In this document: positions 1-11,409 of the stretch, piece by piece | Layout of the letters: each line of letters begins with the position of its first letter | Numbering within the stretch: the first letter of the stretch is position 1 | DNA from: Pseudomonadota bacterium | GTDB taxonomy: Bacteria > Pseudomonadota > Gammaproteobacteria > Ga0077536 | DNA length: 64,000 nt | Direction: 5' to 3' | Assembly (NCBI GenBank): GCA_016719885.1 | Contig: JADJYF010000013.1 | Span: forward strand, 62,001-126,000 | Program-made: the position numbers and the translations under genes | Notes under the pieces: generated by a model | Database searches by the model: none | Seen by the model: only the letters and a program-made list of their open reading frames with translations | What the model was told of the DNA's origin: nothing

Positions 1-24
1 AATGCCTGATTTCCTCCGGTCTTC

Positions 25-107
25 GTGGGTCCGACTTCAGTCGGACATTCGGATTGTTTGGATTTCTGGTTCGGCCGATCGAGTGTCAGGCTCAAGCCTG
101 ACCCACA
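25..107. repeat. Family B palindromic repeat pair (REP-like)
   Basis: Two short palindromes lie at 25-46 and 85-107. The first reads GTGGGTC then a CCGACTTCAGTCGG-type palindrome. The second is GTCAGGCTCAAGCCTGAC followed by CCCACA. They are in opposite orientation, with the GTGGG ends facing outward. Better-conserved pairs of the same family occur at 30770-30833 and 35784-35848, where the CCCACA/TGTGGG ends face inward. The pair lies just downstream of the glycosylase gene that ends at 120. Confidence 0.75.
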
Positions 108-119
108 ACAGCAACGCAC

Positions 120-731
120 CTACCTGCACAAGCGTCGCGGTCCGCTCACATGCCGATTGCCGCGCTCGAAGAACCGCCAGGGTTTGTCCGCCGCCTTGCT
201 GATGCCGATGCGCACGCTGCTGCCTGTTTCGCCGAGTGGCGCGGTGCCGTGTCCCAGCCATAGACGCCCCGGCTTGCACATGTCCAGTCCGTCGAGGCTG
301 CGGTCGATGGCGAGCGCCTGGGCGAGGCGTCCCGGGCCGCGCGCGACATCGGTGAGACGCGCTACGCCACGCAGTCGCTGCATGACATCGACGCCGTGCA
401 GGGGTTCGAGGGCGCGCAGCAACACGCCGGCGCCTTCGCCCGCGCCTTCGCTGGACACGTTCAACATGAACCACGTGCCGTAGATGAAATACACGTAGCA
501 ATGTCCGCGTTCGCGAAACAGCGAGGCATTGCGCGCGGTGAGACCGGCGTGGGCATGACAGGCCGGGTCGCCAATCGGATAGGCCTCGGTTTCGACGATG
601 CGGCCGGCCAGCAGGCCGTCGGCATGCTGATGCACGACCACCTTGCCGAGCAGCCAGCGCGCGCATTCGACGGTATCGCGGGGCAATTCCTGGCGGCGCA
701 GACGGCGCCAGGGCAAACGGGATTCAGACAT
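120..731 (-). CDS. mpg: 3-methyladenine DNA glycosylase (Mpg/AAG family)
   Basis: Base-excision repair enzyme that removes alkylated purines such as 3-methyladenine. About 203 residues from the ATG at 731, usual for bacterial members. Family hallmarks seen: LLGKVV near the N terminus, the catalytic-Glu segment GRIVETEAY, the DNA-contact segment YVYFIYGTWFMLNV, and GPGRLAQALAI with the conserved GPG turn. An in-frame start 30 bases upstream is possible, but MSESRLPWRRL looks like the natural N terminus. It lies 94 bases beyond the giant surface-protein gene on the same strand, with family B repeats after its stop. No operon partner with a related role is visible. Confidence 0.9.
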   Translation of the reverse strand: MSESRLPWRRLRRQELPRDTVECARWLLGKVVVHQHADGLLAGRIVETEAYPIGDPACHAHAGLTARNASLFRERGHCYVYFIYGTWFMLNVSSEGAGEGAGVLLRALEPLHGVDVMQRLRGVARLTDVARGPGRLAQALAIDRSLDGLDMCKPGRLWLGHGTAPLGETGSSVRIGISKAADKPWRFFERGNRHVSGPRRLCR

Positions 732-825
732 GGTCTCGACGCGGCACGGGGGACGACCCACGCTAACGCACTCGCCGGCCGCCCGGCAATCAGGCGCGGC
801 GCATTGCGCGCCGCGCCATGCCGCC

Positions 826-3800
826 TCAATAGGCGCCGATGAGGTTGATGAACACCCCTTGGTGGCGATAGGACAGATCGGTCAGGTCGTCGGAGAAATC
901 AGTGAAGTTGTAGCCGGCGCCGAACTTGACGAATCTGTTGACCTGGCGATAGACGCCAACCAGCACGCCGGCGCGCTGATCATCGGCCTCGGCGATGTCC
1001 AGCACGCGGCCTTCGACGACCGCGTCCCACTTGTTGGTGATGTGCAGGTCCAGCCGGCCGATGCCGAGCAGCGTCTGGCTGTCGAACCACGGGCCGTCGA
1101 CGCGGTTGTCGCGGATCTCGCCGTGCTTCCACGCCAGCTTGCCGCCGATGGCCAGCCAGCGCGTGAGCTCGTAGGTGCTATCCACCGACAGGATGTTGCT
1201 GCGCTGGGCGTAGTCGGCGAACTCGCCGCCGCGCGTGAGCTGGCCGGGCGACGGCAGGTCGTAGAAGAAGTGATAGCGGAACAGCATGTTCAGCCGGTCG
1301 TTGGCCACCGGACGGTAGGCCATGCCCGCCACCACTTCGGCGAATTCACCGTCGGCGAAGTTGCCACCGGCGCCGTTGGAGAACGACACGTTGAAACGCG
1401 CCAGCGCGCGCCAGTCGAGATTGAGCTGGTAGGCAGCATTGTTGCGGGCCAGCCAGGTGGTGCGATTGCCGGTGGTGCCGGACTCGTCGCGGATCTCGAC
1501 ATCGGCGGCATACTGCAGGCGCAGGTCGTGATAGCCCAGCGAGCCGCCGCCGGCACGCCGCGTGAGATCGCCCGCCAGCGGATCGTGCACGTCACCGAAT
1601 TCGCCACGCAGACCGTAGGTCCAGTGGTCGCCGTGGTTCATGTCCAGACCGAAGGCGCGCACCATGCCGGTCGGTCCATCGCCATGGCTGTAACGCTGTT
1701 CGCCGTAGACGCTGCCATGATCGGCGAAGCGGTAGCGCGTGCCACTGGTCAAGTCGCCCTGGCGACCGCCGTAGCCGATGTCGGTGCGATCCGGATCCAG
1801 TCCGTAGTTCAAGTAATGGGTGGTGCGGTCGTTGCGCTGCCACTCACCGCCCAGCATCGCGCCCACACCGCTGCTGCCGGTCGACAGCTCGCTGTTCAAC
1901 TTGATGCGATCGTTGAGACGCAGATCGCCACCGAGACCGACGCGGTCGTTGCGGCGGCGGTCGCCCGAGCGATCCACCGTGCCCTGCACGAAACCGTAGC
2001 TCGACCACTCGCGGCGGCTCTCGGCATCGGGTTTGAAGCCGAGCTTGACCGCCACGTCCGAACGCACGCCGGCGCGATTGAGATGGGCGCTCGCGGTCGG
2101 CGTGCGCACCTCGTTGTCATCGCTGCGCAGGCCGACGCCCAGCGACCAGTTCGCGGTCAGCTGGTTTTCGATTTCAGCCTCGACGGAACGCAGGCGCTGG
2201 CTGTCAGCCTCGGCTTCGCTGGCATGCAGGTTCAACTGCGAGATTGAACCGAGGCGCAGTTTCAGATCGGCGCCCTTGCGCGAGGCGTCGGGGCCGGTCG
2301 TCAATTGCCCCGGGCTGCTGAAACCATGATCGCGGTCCTGCCAGTAGAGACGCGCGTCGCCGCGCTCTTTCAAGCCGAGGTCATCGAGATCCAGGGCCGC
2401 CTCGACATGGTGGGCATCGGCGCCGCCGCGGCCGCCGTTGCGCCCGACGAAGTTGAAACCGCCGTCCAGCGACTGCGTGACGCCGCTGCCCGGCCCCTCG
2501 GAGCGCGCCTTCTCGACCCTGACGTAACTCGCCTCGGTCCAGCGCATGGTCACGTCGCCACCGAACAGGGTCTGCGAGGCGCCCGGGCTGTCCTGGCGGT
2601 AACTGGTGAGGCCGACGCGGAAATGATCGTTCACCCAGTAGGCGCCGCGGCCGCCCAGCGCGAGATCGTCGACGCGGCCTAGACCCGGCTGGTATTCGTA
2701 GGTCACGACCAGGTAGGCGGGCTGGCCCGCGAGGCCGCCGTTGTGCACGGTGCGATGATCCGACACCGTCGACATCAGAGGCCGCGTCAACAGGATGCGC
2801 CCCTGCAGGTAGTTGACGTCGTAATCCTGGTTCGGCACCAGGGTGCGGGTCTCCAGCACCAGGCCGGTGTCGCGGTCGCGCATCTCGATGGCGACCCATT
2901 CCGAACCTTCCTGCACGTCCTGACGACGCAGGTAGTACAGCGAGCCGCCGGTACCACGGAACTCGTCGCGGCCCGGCACCGTGCCGGGCTCGGCGGCGAA
3001 ACCGGTCAGTTGGCCGCGCTTCTCGCCGAAGCGCGTGGTGTCGCCGGTGTTGAGATTGACGCGCGCGCCGTACAGGCCACGGTTCTGGCGGATCAGTTCC
3101 GCATCGTTCATGTGCACCTGGAAGTCGCCCCACATGACGTCGTTCTCGCCGCGCTCGACCTTGACGTAGAAGCGGCCCTGGGTCGGCGCATCCTGCACCG
3201 TGGTGCTGTCGTCACCGTACACCGGGTAATAGCGATCGGGGTCGAGACGCCGGAACAGGCTGCGTGGATCCTTGCGCGTGAAATTGTGGAAGAGCTCGTC
3301 GAACTGCTGTTCGCGGGTATCGGCGGCGGCAGTCACGAGGTATTTGCCCTTGACCTTGCCCTTCAGATAGAAGGCCATGCGCCCGTCGACATAGGCCTTG
3401 TCCTTGAAGCGCGCATCGTCTTCGTCGGTGACTTTCGCCAGCGGCCCGTCGACGTCGCTGCCGCCCACCGTCAGGTCACCCAGGGCCACGACCATCCACT
3501 GCTCGGCCGGGATGATGATGCGGCGCTCGACCTCGGCACGCCGACCATCCTGGCGCGTCACGCTGACCGCCACCGCGTGCTCGCCGGCCGGCAGGATCTG
3601 GCGCGCGGCGAACCTGCCGCCCTGGTCGACCGGCACCGCGTGCCCCATGACCGTGACCTCGGCGCCATTGACCACCGCTTCGCCGTCGACCGTCACCGCG
3701 CCACCCTGCGACCGGGATATTGGCGATGTCGCGACTGTTCTCGCCGTAGCCCGCGAACAGATCGTCCTCGCGTCCCTTGAACGCGGCCTTGCTGATCTCG

Positions 3801-6800
3801 AGACGCTTGGCGCGTGTCTGATCGAAGCGTCCCTCGCCATCCTCGACGCGCAACACGTAATCGACCGCGCGGACGCGAAGTCAGCGGGCACGTCCCAGTT
3901 CGCCATGCCGTCTTCACCGACCGGCAACACCGCGAGCGGTTTGCCGCGGCCGCCGCTGTCGCTCGGGTAGAGTCGCACCTCGGCGCGGGCGATGAAGGCG
4001 AGGTAGTCGCGTCGTTCGAGGACGGCGCGGCGGGCAGCAGGTCGGTCGGGCCCGGCAGCGCATCGGCGCGCGGCGTCGCGCCGAAATTCACGCGTGTCAT
4101 CTTGCCGCGCGTCAGGCGCACCACGCGCGGATTCTCGCTGGTGAGCTCGTAGCCGAGCGGCAGGGTGTGCGCATCGAGTTTCAGCACCGCGTTCGAACCG
4201 CGATCCTCGTCGGGCACCGCGATGCAGGCCACGTGGTAACGGCCATGGGCGTCGGTGGTGGTCAACAGGCCATCGACACCGATGACGCGCGCGTTGGCGA
4301 TGCCCTTCTCGCCGTCGTCCTGGACACCGTCGCGATTGCGGTCGTCGAACACCTTGCCGATCACTTCCGAGCAGTCGATGAGCGGGTCGGGCAACACGCG
4401 CACCACCGCGCTCGCGACGTTGGAGTTCACGGTGTTGCCGATGACATTCACGCTCCAGGCGCGATTGGTGTAGTTGGCCTCGGCGACGCCGGCGCCGACC
4501 ACCGCGATGAGCTTGACGGTACGTTCCTGGTTGCCGGTGAAGTCGACGTCGTGGAACGTGAGCTGGCGACCTTTCAATTCCGGCGTCACGCTCTGCCCGT
4601 CGAGGGTCGCCGAGCCTTCGCGGAACTTGAAGCCGGGCGGCAGCGCATCGACCACGTCGAGATTCGGCAGCGGCCCGCTCAAGTTGTTGCGAATGCGCAA
4701 GGTGTAAGGCACGAGATCGCCGCGCGTGACATTGGTCTTGGCCGCGGTCTTGGTGATCGACACCACTTCGCTGCCGACCGGGTCGAGCGGCAGGTGGTTG
4801 TTGATGAGGTCGGCCGAGCCCGCCAGCCCCGGCGTGAGGTTGAAGCTCGTGTAGTACTGCGTGCCAGTCGCGCCGTCAGCGAAGGCGGCGGCGGCGGTGC
4901 TGCTGGCGCAGGCGTTCGGCGCGTGCACCTGGGCACCGGCGGCGGGCGGCGTCGCACTGTTCTGCACCAGCGCGGGGTTGGGCGCCGGCGCCACGCTCAG
5001 GCTTGCCTCGCAGGGCGGCAGCACGCCCGACAGGCCCGGCAGGTAACCGGCGGGCGACGTGACCTTGAGGGTGTACACGCCGGCCGGTGCGCTGGGCGTC
5101 AACAGGAACTGGTATTGACCGCTGCTGCCGGTGGTCTGGCTGACGTTGTCGATACCGCCGATGAGATGCGTGGCGGGATCGAACCCGGCCGGGCCGGCGA
5201 TGCTCACCACCGCGCCGGCGACCGGCGTGCGCGTGATGGCGTCGTACACCACGCCCGAGGGATCGAGCGGCAGGTTCTGCGCGATGACGGTATCGCCGGC
5301 GTTGAGCGTGATGCCGCGTATGGTGCCAAGGTCGGTGTTGCCGGCATTGCCGGTCGAGACAGGCTTGCCGTAGACGATGCCGCCGTCGGGATGACGGAAG
5401 ATGACTTCGTAGGTGCCGGGCGACAAACCTTCGAAGCGGTAGTCGCCCTTGGCATCGGTGAGCGCGGTGGCGATCACCGTCATGTGCACGAAATCACCGG
5501 CATCGGCGCGCTGCACGAGCTGCACCGTCCACCCGACCTGGCCGCTGTTCTCGTCGTCCTGGCGGTTGTGGTTGCCGTCGAAGAACACGCGGCCCGCGAT
5601 CTTGGCCGGCGACACCGGCTGGCCTTCGCCGAAGTCGTAACCCGTCGCGTGGGTGCCCGGCGCCGGGAACTTGATGCCGGTGACGACATCGTTGGCGACC
5701 GCACCGCCGGCGGTACCGGCGCTGTCCTTGCCGTCGGTGACGCCGGCCGGCTGGGTTTCGGTGAGCGTGTAACCGCTGCCGTTGGATTGCGGCACGCCAT
5801 TGATGCGATAGCGTCCGTCGGCGCCGGTGATGACCGAGCGCGAGACCGGGTTGCCGGCGCTGTCGGTGCCGGTGAGGGTGATGGCCACGCCCGGCAGGCC
5901 GGGTTCGTTCGGATCGCGGATACCGTCGCCGTCGAGATCACTGAACACCAGGCCGGCGAGGCTGTTGCCGGTTTCGCCGAAGTCATAACCGCTGGCGACG
6001 ACGTTGGCGCCGAGCGCGATCGCGGACACGGCATCATCGGCCAGCGTGCCGCCGGCCGTGCCGGCCACGTCGCCGCTGTCGGCCCATGCCGCGGGCTGGC
6101 TTTCGGCGACGCGATAGGTGCCGCGCCGGAGATCGTTGAAGCTGTAGCTGCCGTCGGCGGCGGTGGTGGTGGTCTGGTTGACCGGGTTGCCGAGGTCGTC
6201 GGTGCCGCTCAAGGTAATGGTGACACCCGGGATGCGCAGCGTTTCGCCGGCATCGCGCACGCCATCGCCGTCTTCGTCCACCCACACCACGCCGGTGATG
6301 GCGGTGTTCGGCACTTCACCGAAGTCCTGATCGGTGACGGCGGTGTTGGCCGCCACCGCGATCGCGGTCAAGGCATCGCTGCCGCGACTACCGGCCTGCA
6401 CCACGCCGTTCTTGCTGTCCAGGCCATCGACGAAACCCGCAGCCTGGCTTTCGGTGACGGTGTAGCCGGCGCCGTTGCTGGGCGCGAGATTGTCGAACAG
6501 GTAGTTGCCGCTGGCGTCGGTGGTGGTGGTGACATTGAGCGCGTTGCCAAAGGCATCGGTGCCGGTCAAGGTCAAGCTCACGCCGGCGATGCCGTTGTCG
6601 CCGGCGTCCTGCGTGCCGTCATCGTCGGCATCGGCGAACACCGTGCCGGCCAGCGAGGATTTCTGCACCGTCACGACATCGGAGGCGGTGTCGTTGGCCG
6701 GCACCGTGTCGAGGCCATTGGTGCTGACGGTGGCGGTGTTGGTGAGCGTGCCGCTCACCGGCAGCGTCGTGATCCTGACCGGCACGCTGACCGTCACGCT

Positions 6801-9800
6801 GGCATTGGCCGCGATCGCGCCCAGCGCGCAGGTGAAGGACGACTCGCCGGCGGCGCCGGTGCAGGCGCCCTGCGCCGGCGTCGGCGCGGCGGTCAGCACC
6901 ATGCCCGCCGGCAAGGTGTCGGCGAGATCCGATTGGTCGCTGTCGCCCGGCCCGTTGTTGATGACGGTGATGGTGAAGTCGAACGGCTCGTTGAGCGCCA
7001 CCGGGTCGCTGGCCGCGCTCTTGGTCACGCCCAGATCGACCTTCACGCGCACCGTGGTCGCTTCCGCTTCGCTGTCGTTGGACGCCACCGCGTCGTCTTC
7101 ATTCGAGTCCAGCGATGCGACGTCGTCATGGGTATCGCCGCTGCCATCGGGCGCGGAATCGACGTGGAAGAACAGGTGGCGCACCACCGTCTGGTTGGCC
7201 GCCATGTCGGGAATCGCGCAACTCATGGTGAGCGTCGCCGGGCCGGTGACGGCGCTGGCGGTGTTGTCGCACAAGGAAGTGCCGGCGGCGCAGCTCACCG
7301 CGCCGGCGTCGTCGCACAGGAAAGTCAGTTGCTTGCCGTTCTTGGGCGAGAACACGTCGCGCAATACCACGTTGGTGGCGAGCGATGGTCCACGGTTGGT
7401 CATGTTGACGCGATAGACGATGACGTTGCCAGGCAGATCGGTCGGGTCGAACGGCGTGGGGTCGCGCAGATCGGTCTTGTTGACCAACAGGTCCACCACC
7501 GCCGGCGTCACCGGCAGGTTGGCGGTCTGGCTGTTGTTGGCGGCGTTGGTGTCGGGGCTGGTGGTGGTGACCGTGGCGGTGTTGGCCAGCGTCCAGGCAT
7601 CGTTCTGCACGTCCCAGTCGGGCCGCACGACGACCGTCACGGTGGCGGTTTCGTCCTTGGCCAGCGTGCCGAAGTTGCAGTTGAGCGTGTTGGCGGCGAA
7701 CGGCGCGCAGCTGCCCTTGCTCGGGCCGCCGGAGATGAAGGTGAAGCTGCGGCCGGGCGGCGGCGTGAACACGTCGCTGACCTCGACGTTGTCGCTCGCG
7801 CTAGGACCGTTGTTGACGACCGTGATGACGTAGGTGGCCTGCGTGCCGGCCGGCACGGTGTTGGGCGTGACGACCTTGCTCGACAGTTCGATGTCGCCCA
7901 GCGGCTCGACGGTGGCGTTGGCGCCGGCGCTGTTGTTGCCGAGATTATTGTCGCCGAGTTCGGTCGAGGTGACATCGGCGGTGTTGGTGATGGCGCCATC
8001 GAGCAAGGGCCGATCGGCGGTCAGGGTGAAGGTCACCGTCTCGCCGTTGGCGAGGGTCTGGCCGCTGGCCAGCGTGCAGCTCACGTTGGCGCCGGTGGTG
8101 CAATTGAAGCGGCCACCGGAATCATCACTGACCCCCACCGCCGTGGTATCGGGCGTGGCGTCGGCGACATTGCTGACGAAGCCCGCCACGTGATCGGTCA
8201 TCACCACCCCGCCTACCGCGTCCGGGCCGTTGTTGGTCACGGCGATGGTGTAGGTGATGCGGCTTTCGCCGATGTCGAGCGTGGTGTCGGCATTGGCCGT
8301 GGTGGCGCTCTTGGTGATGGACAGGTCGGCGATCTGGTTGGTGCTGCCGCTGGCCGCGACCGCGGTGTTGTTGGCGAGATCCGGATCGGTCGTACCGCCG
8401 ACGTCGGTGACGCTCGCCGAATTGCTCAGGGTGCCGGCATTGGTCGCGATGCTGTTGATGGTCAACACGCTGGTGTTGCCACCGGAGTTGAGCGCCGGGC
8501 CGGAGAACGTGCAGGTGACGACGCCGCCGGGCGTGGCGCCACTGTGCGCGCAGGCCCAGTTGCTGCCCGAGGCGCTGTCGAAGCTTTCGCCGGCATCGAG
8601 CGTATCGACCACCGTGATCACGCCGCTGGTCGGCCGCGGACCGTTGTTGTGCACGCGGATGGCGCTGGCGGTCGGTGAGCCTTGGGCCACCGGGTTCGGG
8701 GTCTTGGACTTGCTGATCGACAGGTCCGCGCCGTCGGCGGCGATGGTGCCGTTCAGAGTGCCGCTGTTGTTGCCGGCCTGCGGGTCGGCGGTGGTGGCGG
8801 CGACCGTCGCGGTATTGGTGAACGAACCCGCTGCCGGCGCGGTGACATTGACGAGTATGTCGTCGAGCGCGCCGACCGGCAGCGTCGCCCGCGTACAGGT
8901 GACGGTATTGCCGACGGTGCCGCAGCTCCAGGCGCCGCCCGTCACGCTGTCGATGGTGAAGCCGGCCGGCACCACGTCGGTGACCGTGACCGTGCTGGCG
9001 TCGAAGGGGCCGGCATTGCGCGGCCGCAGGGTGAAGGTGGCCGGCGAGCTCGCCACCACCGGGCTCGGCGACACCACCTTGGTGATGGAGGTATCGGCGC
9101 CGACCGTGATCTGGGTGTTTTCGGTGGTGGTGTTGTTGTTGGGTTCCGGATCGCCGGTGGCGGACGTCACCGTCACCGCATTGGTCACGGTGCCGCTGAC
9201 CGCGCCGGTGACGCGCGTCACCACGTTGATGAGCGGTGCGCTGCTGCCGCTGGCGAGGCTGGCGGCGCGGTTGCAGGTGACGACCTGGGCGATGGCGCTG
9301 CACACCCAGCCGCTGCCGCTGGCCGACACGAACGTGGTGCCGGTCGGCAAGGTGTCGGTGACGACCGTCGCCACCGCCGGGTTCGGGCCACCGTTGTTGA
9401 CGGTCAAGGTGTAGTCGATGGTGGCGCCGGCGATTACCGGGTCGGCGAGGTCGGCCACCGCCACCGTGAGGTCGGCGCCGTCGTCGATGGTGGTGTTCTG
9501 GGTGCCGGTGTTGTTGGAATTGTTGGAGTCGGGTGAACTGGTGGCGACGCTCGCGGCCACCGGCAAGGTGGCGCCGGTGGCGGCCGTGGTGCGCACCACC
9601 ACGTCGACGCTGGTCACCGGCCCGCCGAGGCCGTCACCGGTGATATTGCCGAGGGCACAAGTGACCACGCCGGGCGCGAGGCCGTCGTGCAAGCAGGCCG
9701 GGTTGTTGGTCGAGACGAACGTGGTGGTGGCGGGCAGCGGCACGCTCAAGACCACGTTGCCGGCGGTATCGGCGCTGCCGTTGACCACCGACAGGCTGTA

Positions 9801-9953
9801 GGTCAGCAGGCCGGCGCGCACCGCCGGATCGGGGTTGTCGGTCAACTGCGAGATCTGCACGTCGACGGCCAGCGCGCTGCCCGTCATCCACGCCAAAAGA
9901 GCAAACAGCACACCCCGCAGGCACGCGCGCCCGCCATCCTTCCGTGGAATCAC
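826..9953 (-). CDS. Giant DUF11/SdrD-B repeat surface protein with C-terminal outer-membrane barrel; frame broken by three indels
   Basis: Would encode about 3,040 residues if the frame were restored. It starts at a GTG with AGGG just upstream. A signal peptide ends near residue 29 (cleavage about SALA|VDV). Eight DUF11-type repeats (about 30-1095) share cores like TYTIAVTNNGPD and end in NNNT-rich linkers. Four SdrD-B-like repeats (about 1098-1560) carry calcium-loop motifs such as DADDDGTQD, DEDGDGVRD and DLDGDGIRD. A ninth DUF11 repeat lies near 1730 and a fifth SdrD-B-like repeat near 1860. The last 850 or so residues are rich in alternating beta strands and end in FINLIGAY, as expected for a barrel in the outer membrane. 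Three frame changes lie between 3705 and 4034, so the gene is either pseudogenised or carries sequence errors. A role in adhesion or cell-surface structure is inferred from the repeat types; the protein itself is not one I recognise. Confidence 0.8.
3705..4034 (-). other. Cluster of three frame changes inside the giant surface-protein gene
   Basis: Reading 5' to 3' on the minus strand, the protein-like frame jumps near 4032-4034 (a GGG on the plus strand; one base appears missing), again near 3863-3868 (one base missing), and back near 3705-3714 (one base extra, or two missing). The bridging segments are RRDYLAFIARAEVRLYPS, then DYVLRVEDGEGRFDQ and KGREDDLFAGYGENSRDIA, then GGAVTVDGEAVVNG. 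All are good protein sequence in three different frames, so the underlying gene is well conserved around the breaks. Confidence 0.8.
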
Positions 9954-10155
9954 GATCCCTACCTGTCGTTATTTATAGTTTTGTCAGCGCACCGTAGCGG
10001 GCCGGGATGCTAACGATTTTCATCTGGCGGCACCCTGTGCCTCTTGTGTAATACGTCACAAAAATACGGACGCCCGGTAATGCTTCTCGGATGACCGACC
10101 TGGCGTGCCGCGGCAGCTTCGCGCCATCGGCCGGACAAGCGCCGGTGGCCGGCGT

Positions 10156-11013
10156 ATGCTTGCGCCCCTCATGAGCACCCATATCGACATGCCGCTGCCG
10201 GTCGGCGCCTTCCGCTGGCATTGCCTGCGCCGCGACGTCTCCAACTTCGCGCTGCTCAAACACCGTCATTTCGACGGCTTCGTGATCACCATGCAGCACT
10301 CCGGCACCCACTGGCTGAAGTTCATGATGAGCACCGCGCTGGCGCTGCAGCTCGAGTTGCCACCGCCGCGTTTCGTGCACAACGATTCGTCCAACGACTT
10401 CATCGGTCATCCCAAACATGCGCGCCTGCATGAACATGCGCCGCGCCTCGCCAGCACCCATTCGGTGCCCCACGCGCTGTTCGATTCACGCCTGCTGCGG
10501 CTCGGCCTCGACTTGCCGCCCTACGTGGTGCTGGTGCGCGATCTGCGCGCCGCGCTGGTCTCGAACTACGAGAAATGGAAGGAGCGCTACGGCGTCACTT
10601 TCAAGGAATACCTGCGCGGCGACCCGCGCGGCCGTCGCTACATCTTCGACCTGTGGGGCGGCCTGCATTTTCTCAATCGCTGGGCGCGGGTGAGGCGCCG
10701 CTTTCCGGCCGCCACGCTCGAGATCCGCTACGAAGATTTGCAGGCGCGGCCGGCGCTGCTGCTCGCGCAGGTCTTCGATCACTTCGGCATTGCCATCGCG
10801 GCCGCCCATATCGAGACGGCGGTCGCCGCCGGCAGCAAACAGAACATAACGTCCAAGCTCGACCCGGCCAGCCCGGTGCGCAACATCATCCGTGACGACC
10901 AGCGCCCGCCCAGCGCGTGGTTCGACGCCGAGGATCGCGCGTATTTCGACGCCGTGCTGGCGCGCTGCCTGGTCGACGACCACGGCTACGACTGGCAGTG
11001 GCCCCGCGACTGA
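10156..11013 (+). CDS. Sulfotransferase-family protein
   Basis: About 285 residues. The PAPS 5'-phosphosulfate-binding loop is MQHSGTHWLK at about 46-55, the counterpart of the classical PKSGTTWLK. The 3'-phosphate-binding segment is VVLVRDLRAALVSNY at about 124-138, and the family motif RYEDLQARP follows. It should transfer sulfate from PAPS to an unknown acceptor; a carbohydrate or lipid is the usual target, which is inference. There is no signal peptide. The start is uncertain: ATG at 10156 or 10171, neither with a clear ribosome site. It is transcribed away from the giant surface-protein gene and has no PAPS-synthesis genes nearby. Confidence 0.8.
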   Translation: MLAPLMSTHIDMPLPVGAFRWHCLRRDVSNFALLKHRHFDGFVITMQHSGTHWLKFMMSTALALQLELPPPRFVHNDSSNDFIGHPKHARLHEHAPRLASTHSVPHALFDSRLLRLGLDLPPYVVLVRDLRAALVSNYEKWKERYGVTFKEYLRGDPRGRRYIFDLWGGLHFLNRWARVRRRFPAATLEIRYEDLQARPALLLAQVFDHFGIAIAAAHIETAVAAGSKQNITSKLDPASPVRNIIRDDQRPPSAWFDAEDRAYFDAVLARCLVDDHGYDWQWPRD

Positions 11014-11409
11014 AGCTGCCGTCGCACCTTCCTCCCCCTCACCTTTCGACACAGTTATTTGCATTCGGGCCGCCGAAATATCTCGACAGCCGCCGGCCGG
11101 CTGGTTTTAATATCGATTAATTCGATTTAATTGGTCGAATCGAAATATCGTTCGCGCCCCCGCCGTGGCCGAACGCGGCCACCCTGCCCGAATGAAGCGC
11201 AGCCGACTCCACTGGTTATCGCGACGCGCCGCCCTGCTTTGTGGCGGCGGCGGCGGCGATCAATCGCTTCGAAAAACGGATTAAACCGATTGAGACGATG
11301 GCCGCTAATGCAGACTGGAGCAAGGACCGCCCCACCCTCGGGGCCGCCCGACAGTTCGGCGAGCGCGGCGTCTCAATCGATTTGAAACAGCTAGTAGGAC
11401 CCAAACGCC
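11014..11409. other. 396-base intergenic region with an AT-rich inverted-repeat patch
   Basis: No coding sequence is seen here. The stretch 11104-11150 is much more AT-rich than its surroundings. It contains TTCGATT (11121-11127) facing AATCGAA (11138-11144), the palindrome ATCGAT just before, and CGAAATATC at both 11074 and 11141. Similar CGATT-type words recur near 11265-11295 and 11375. This looks like a promoter/operator region for the downstream REC-HD-GYP gene, but no convincing -35/-10 pair could be fixed. Confidence 0.45.

Noticed and set aside
643..2247. Plus-strand open frame spanning the end of the glycosylase gene and the barrel region
   Set aside because: Crosses the starts and ends of two minus-strand genes and has no domain features.
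3693..4050. Programmed ribosomal frameshifting in the giant gene
   Set aside because: Three shifts in different directions within 330 bases without slippery heptamers make programmed shifting implausible.
4167..8678. Long plus-strand open frame (over 1,500 codons) opposite the giant surface-protein gene
   Set aside because: It is a shadow frame produced by GC-rich third positions; the minus strand shows repeated domains and a signal peptide.
826..9953. DUF11 repeats as a DNA-level tandem repeat array
   Set aside because: The repeats are similar only at protein level and vary in length; no exact tandem DNA unit is seen.
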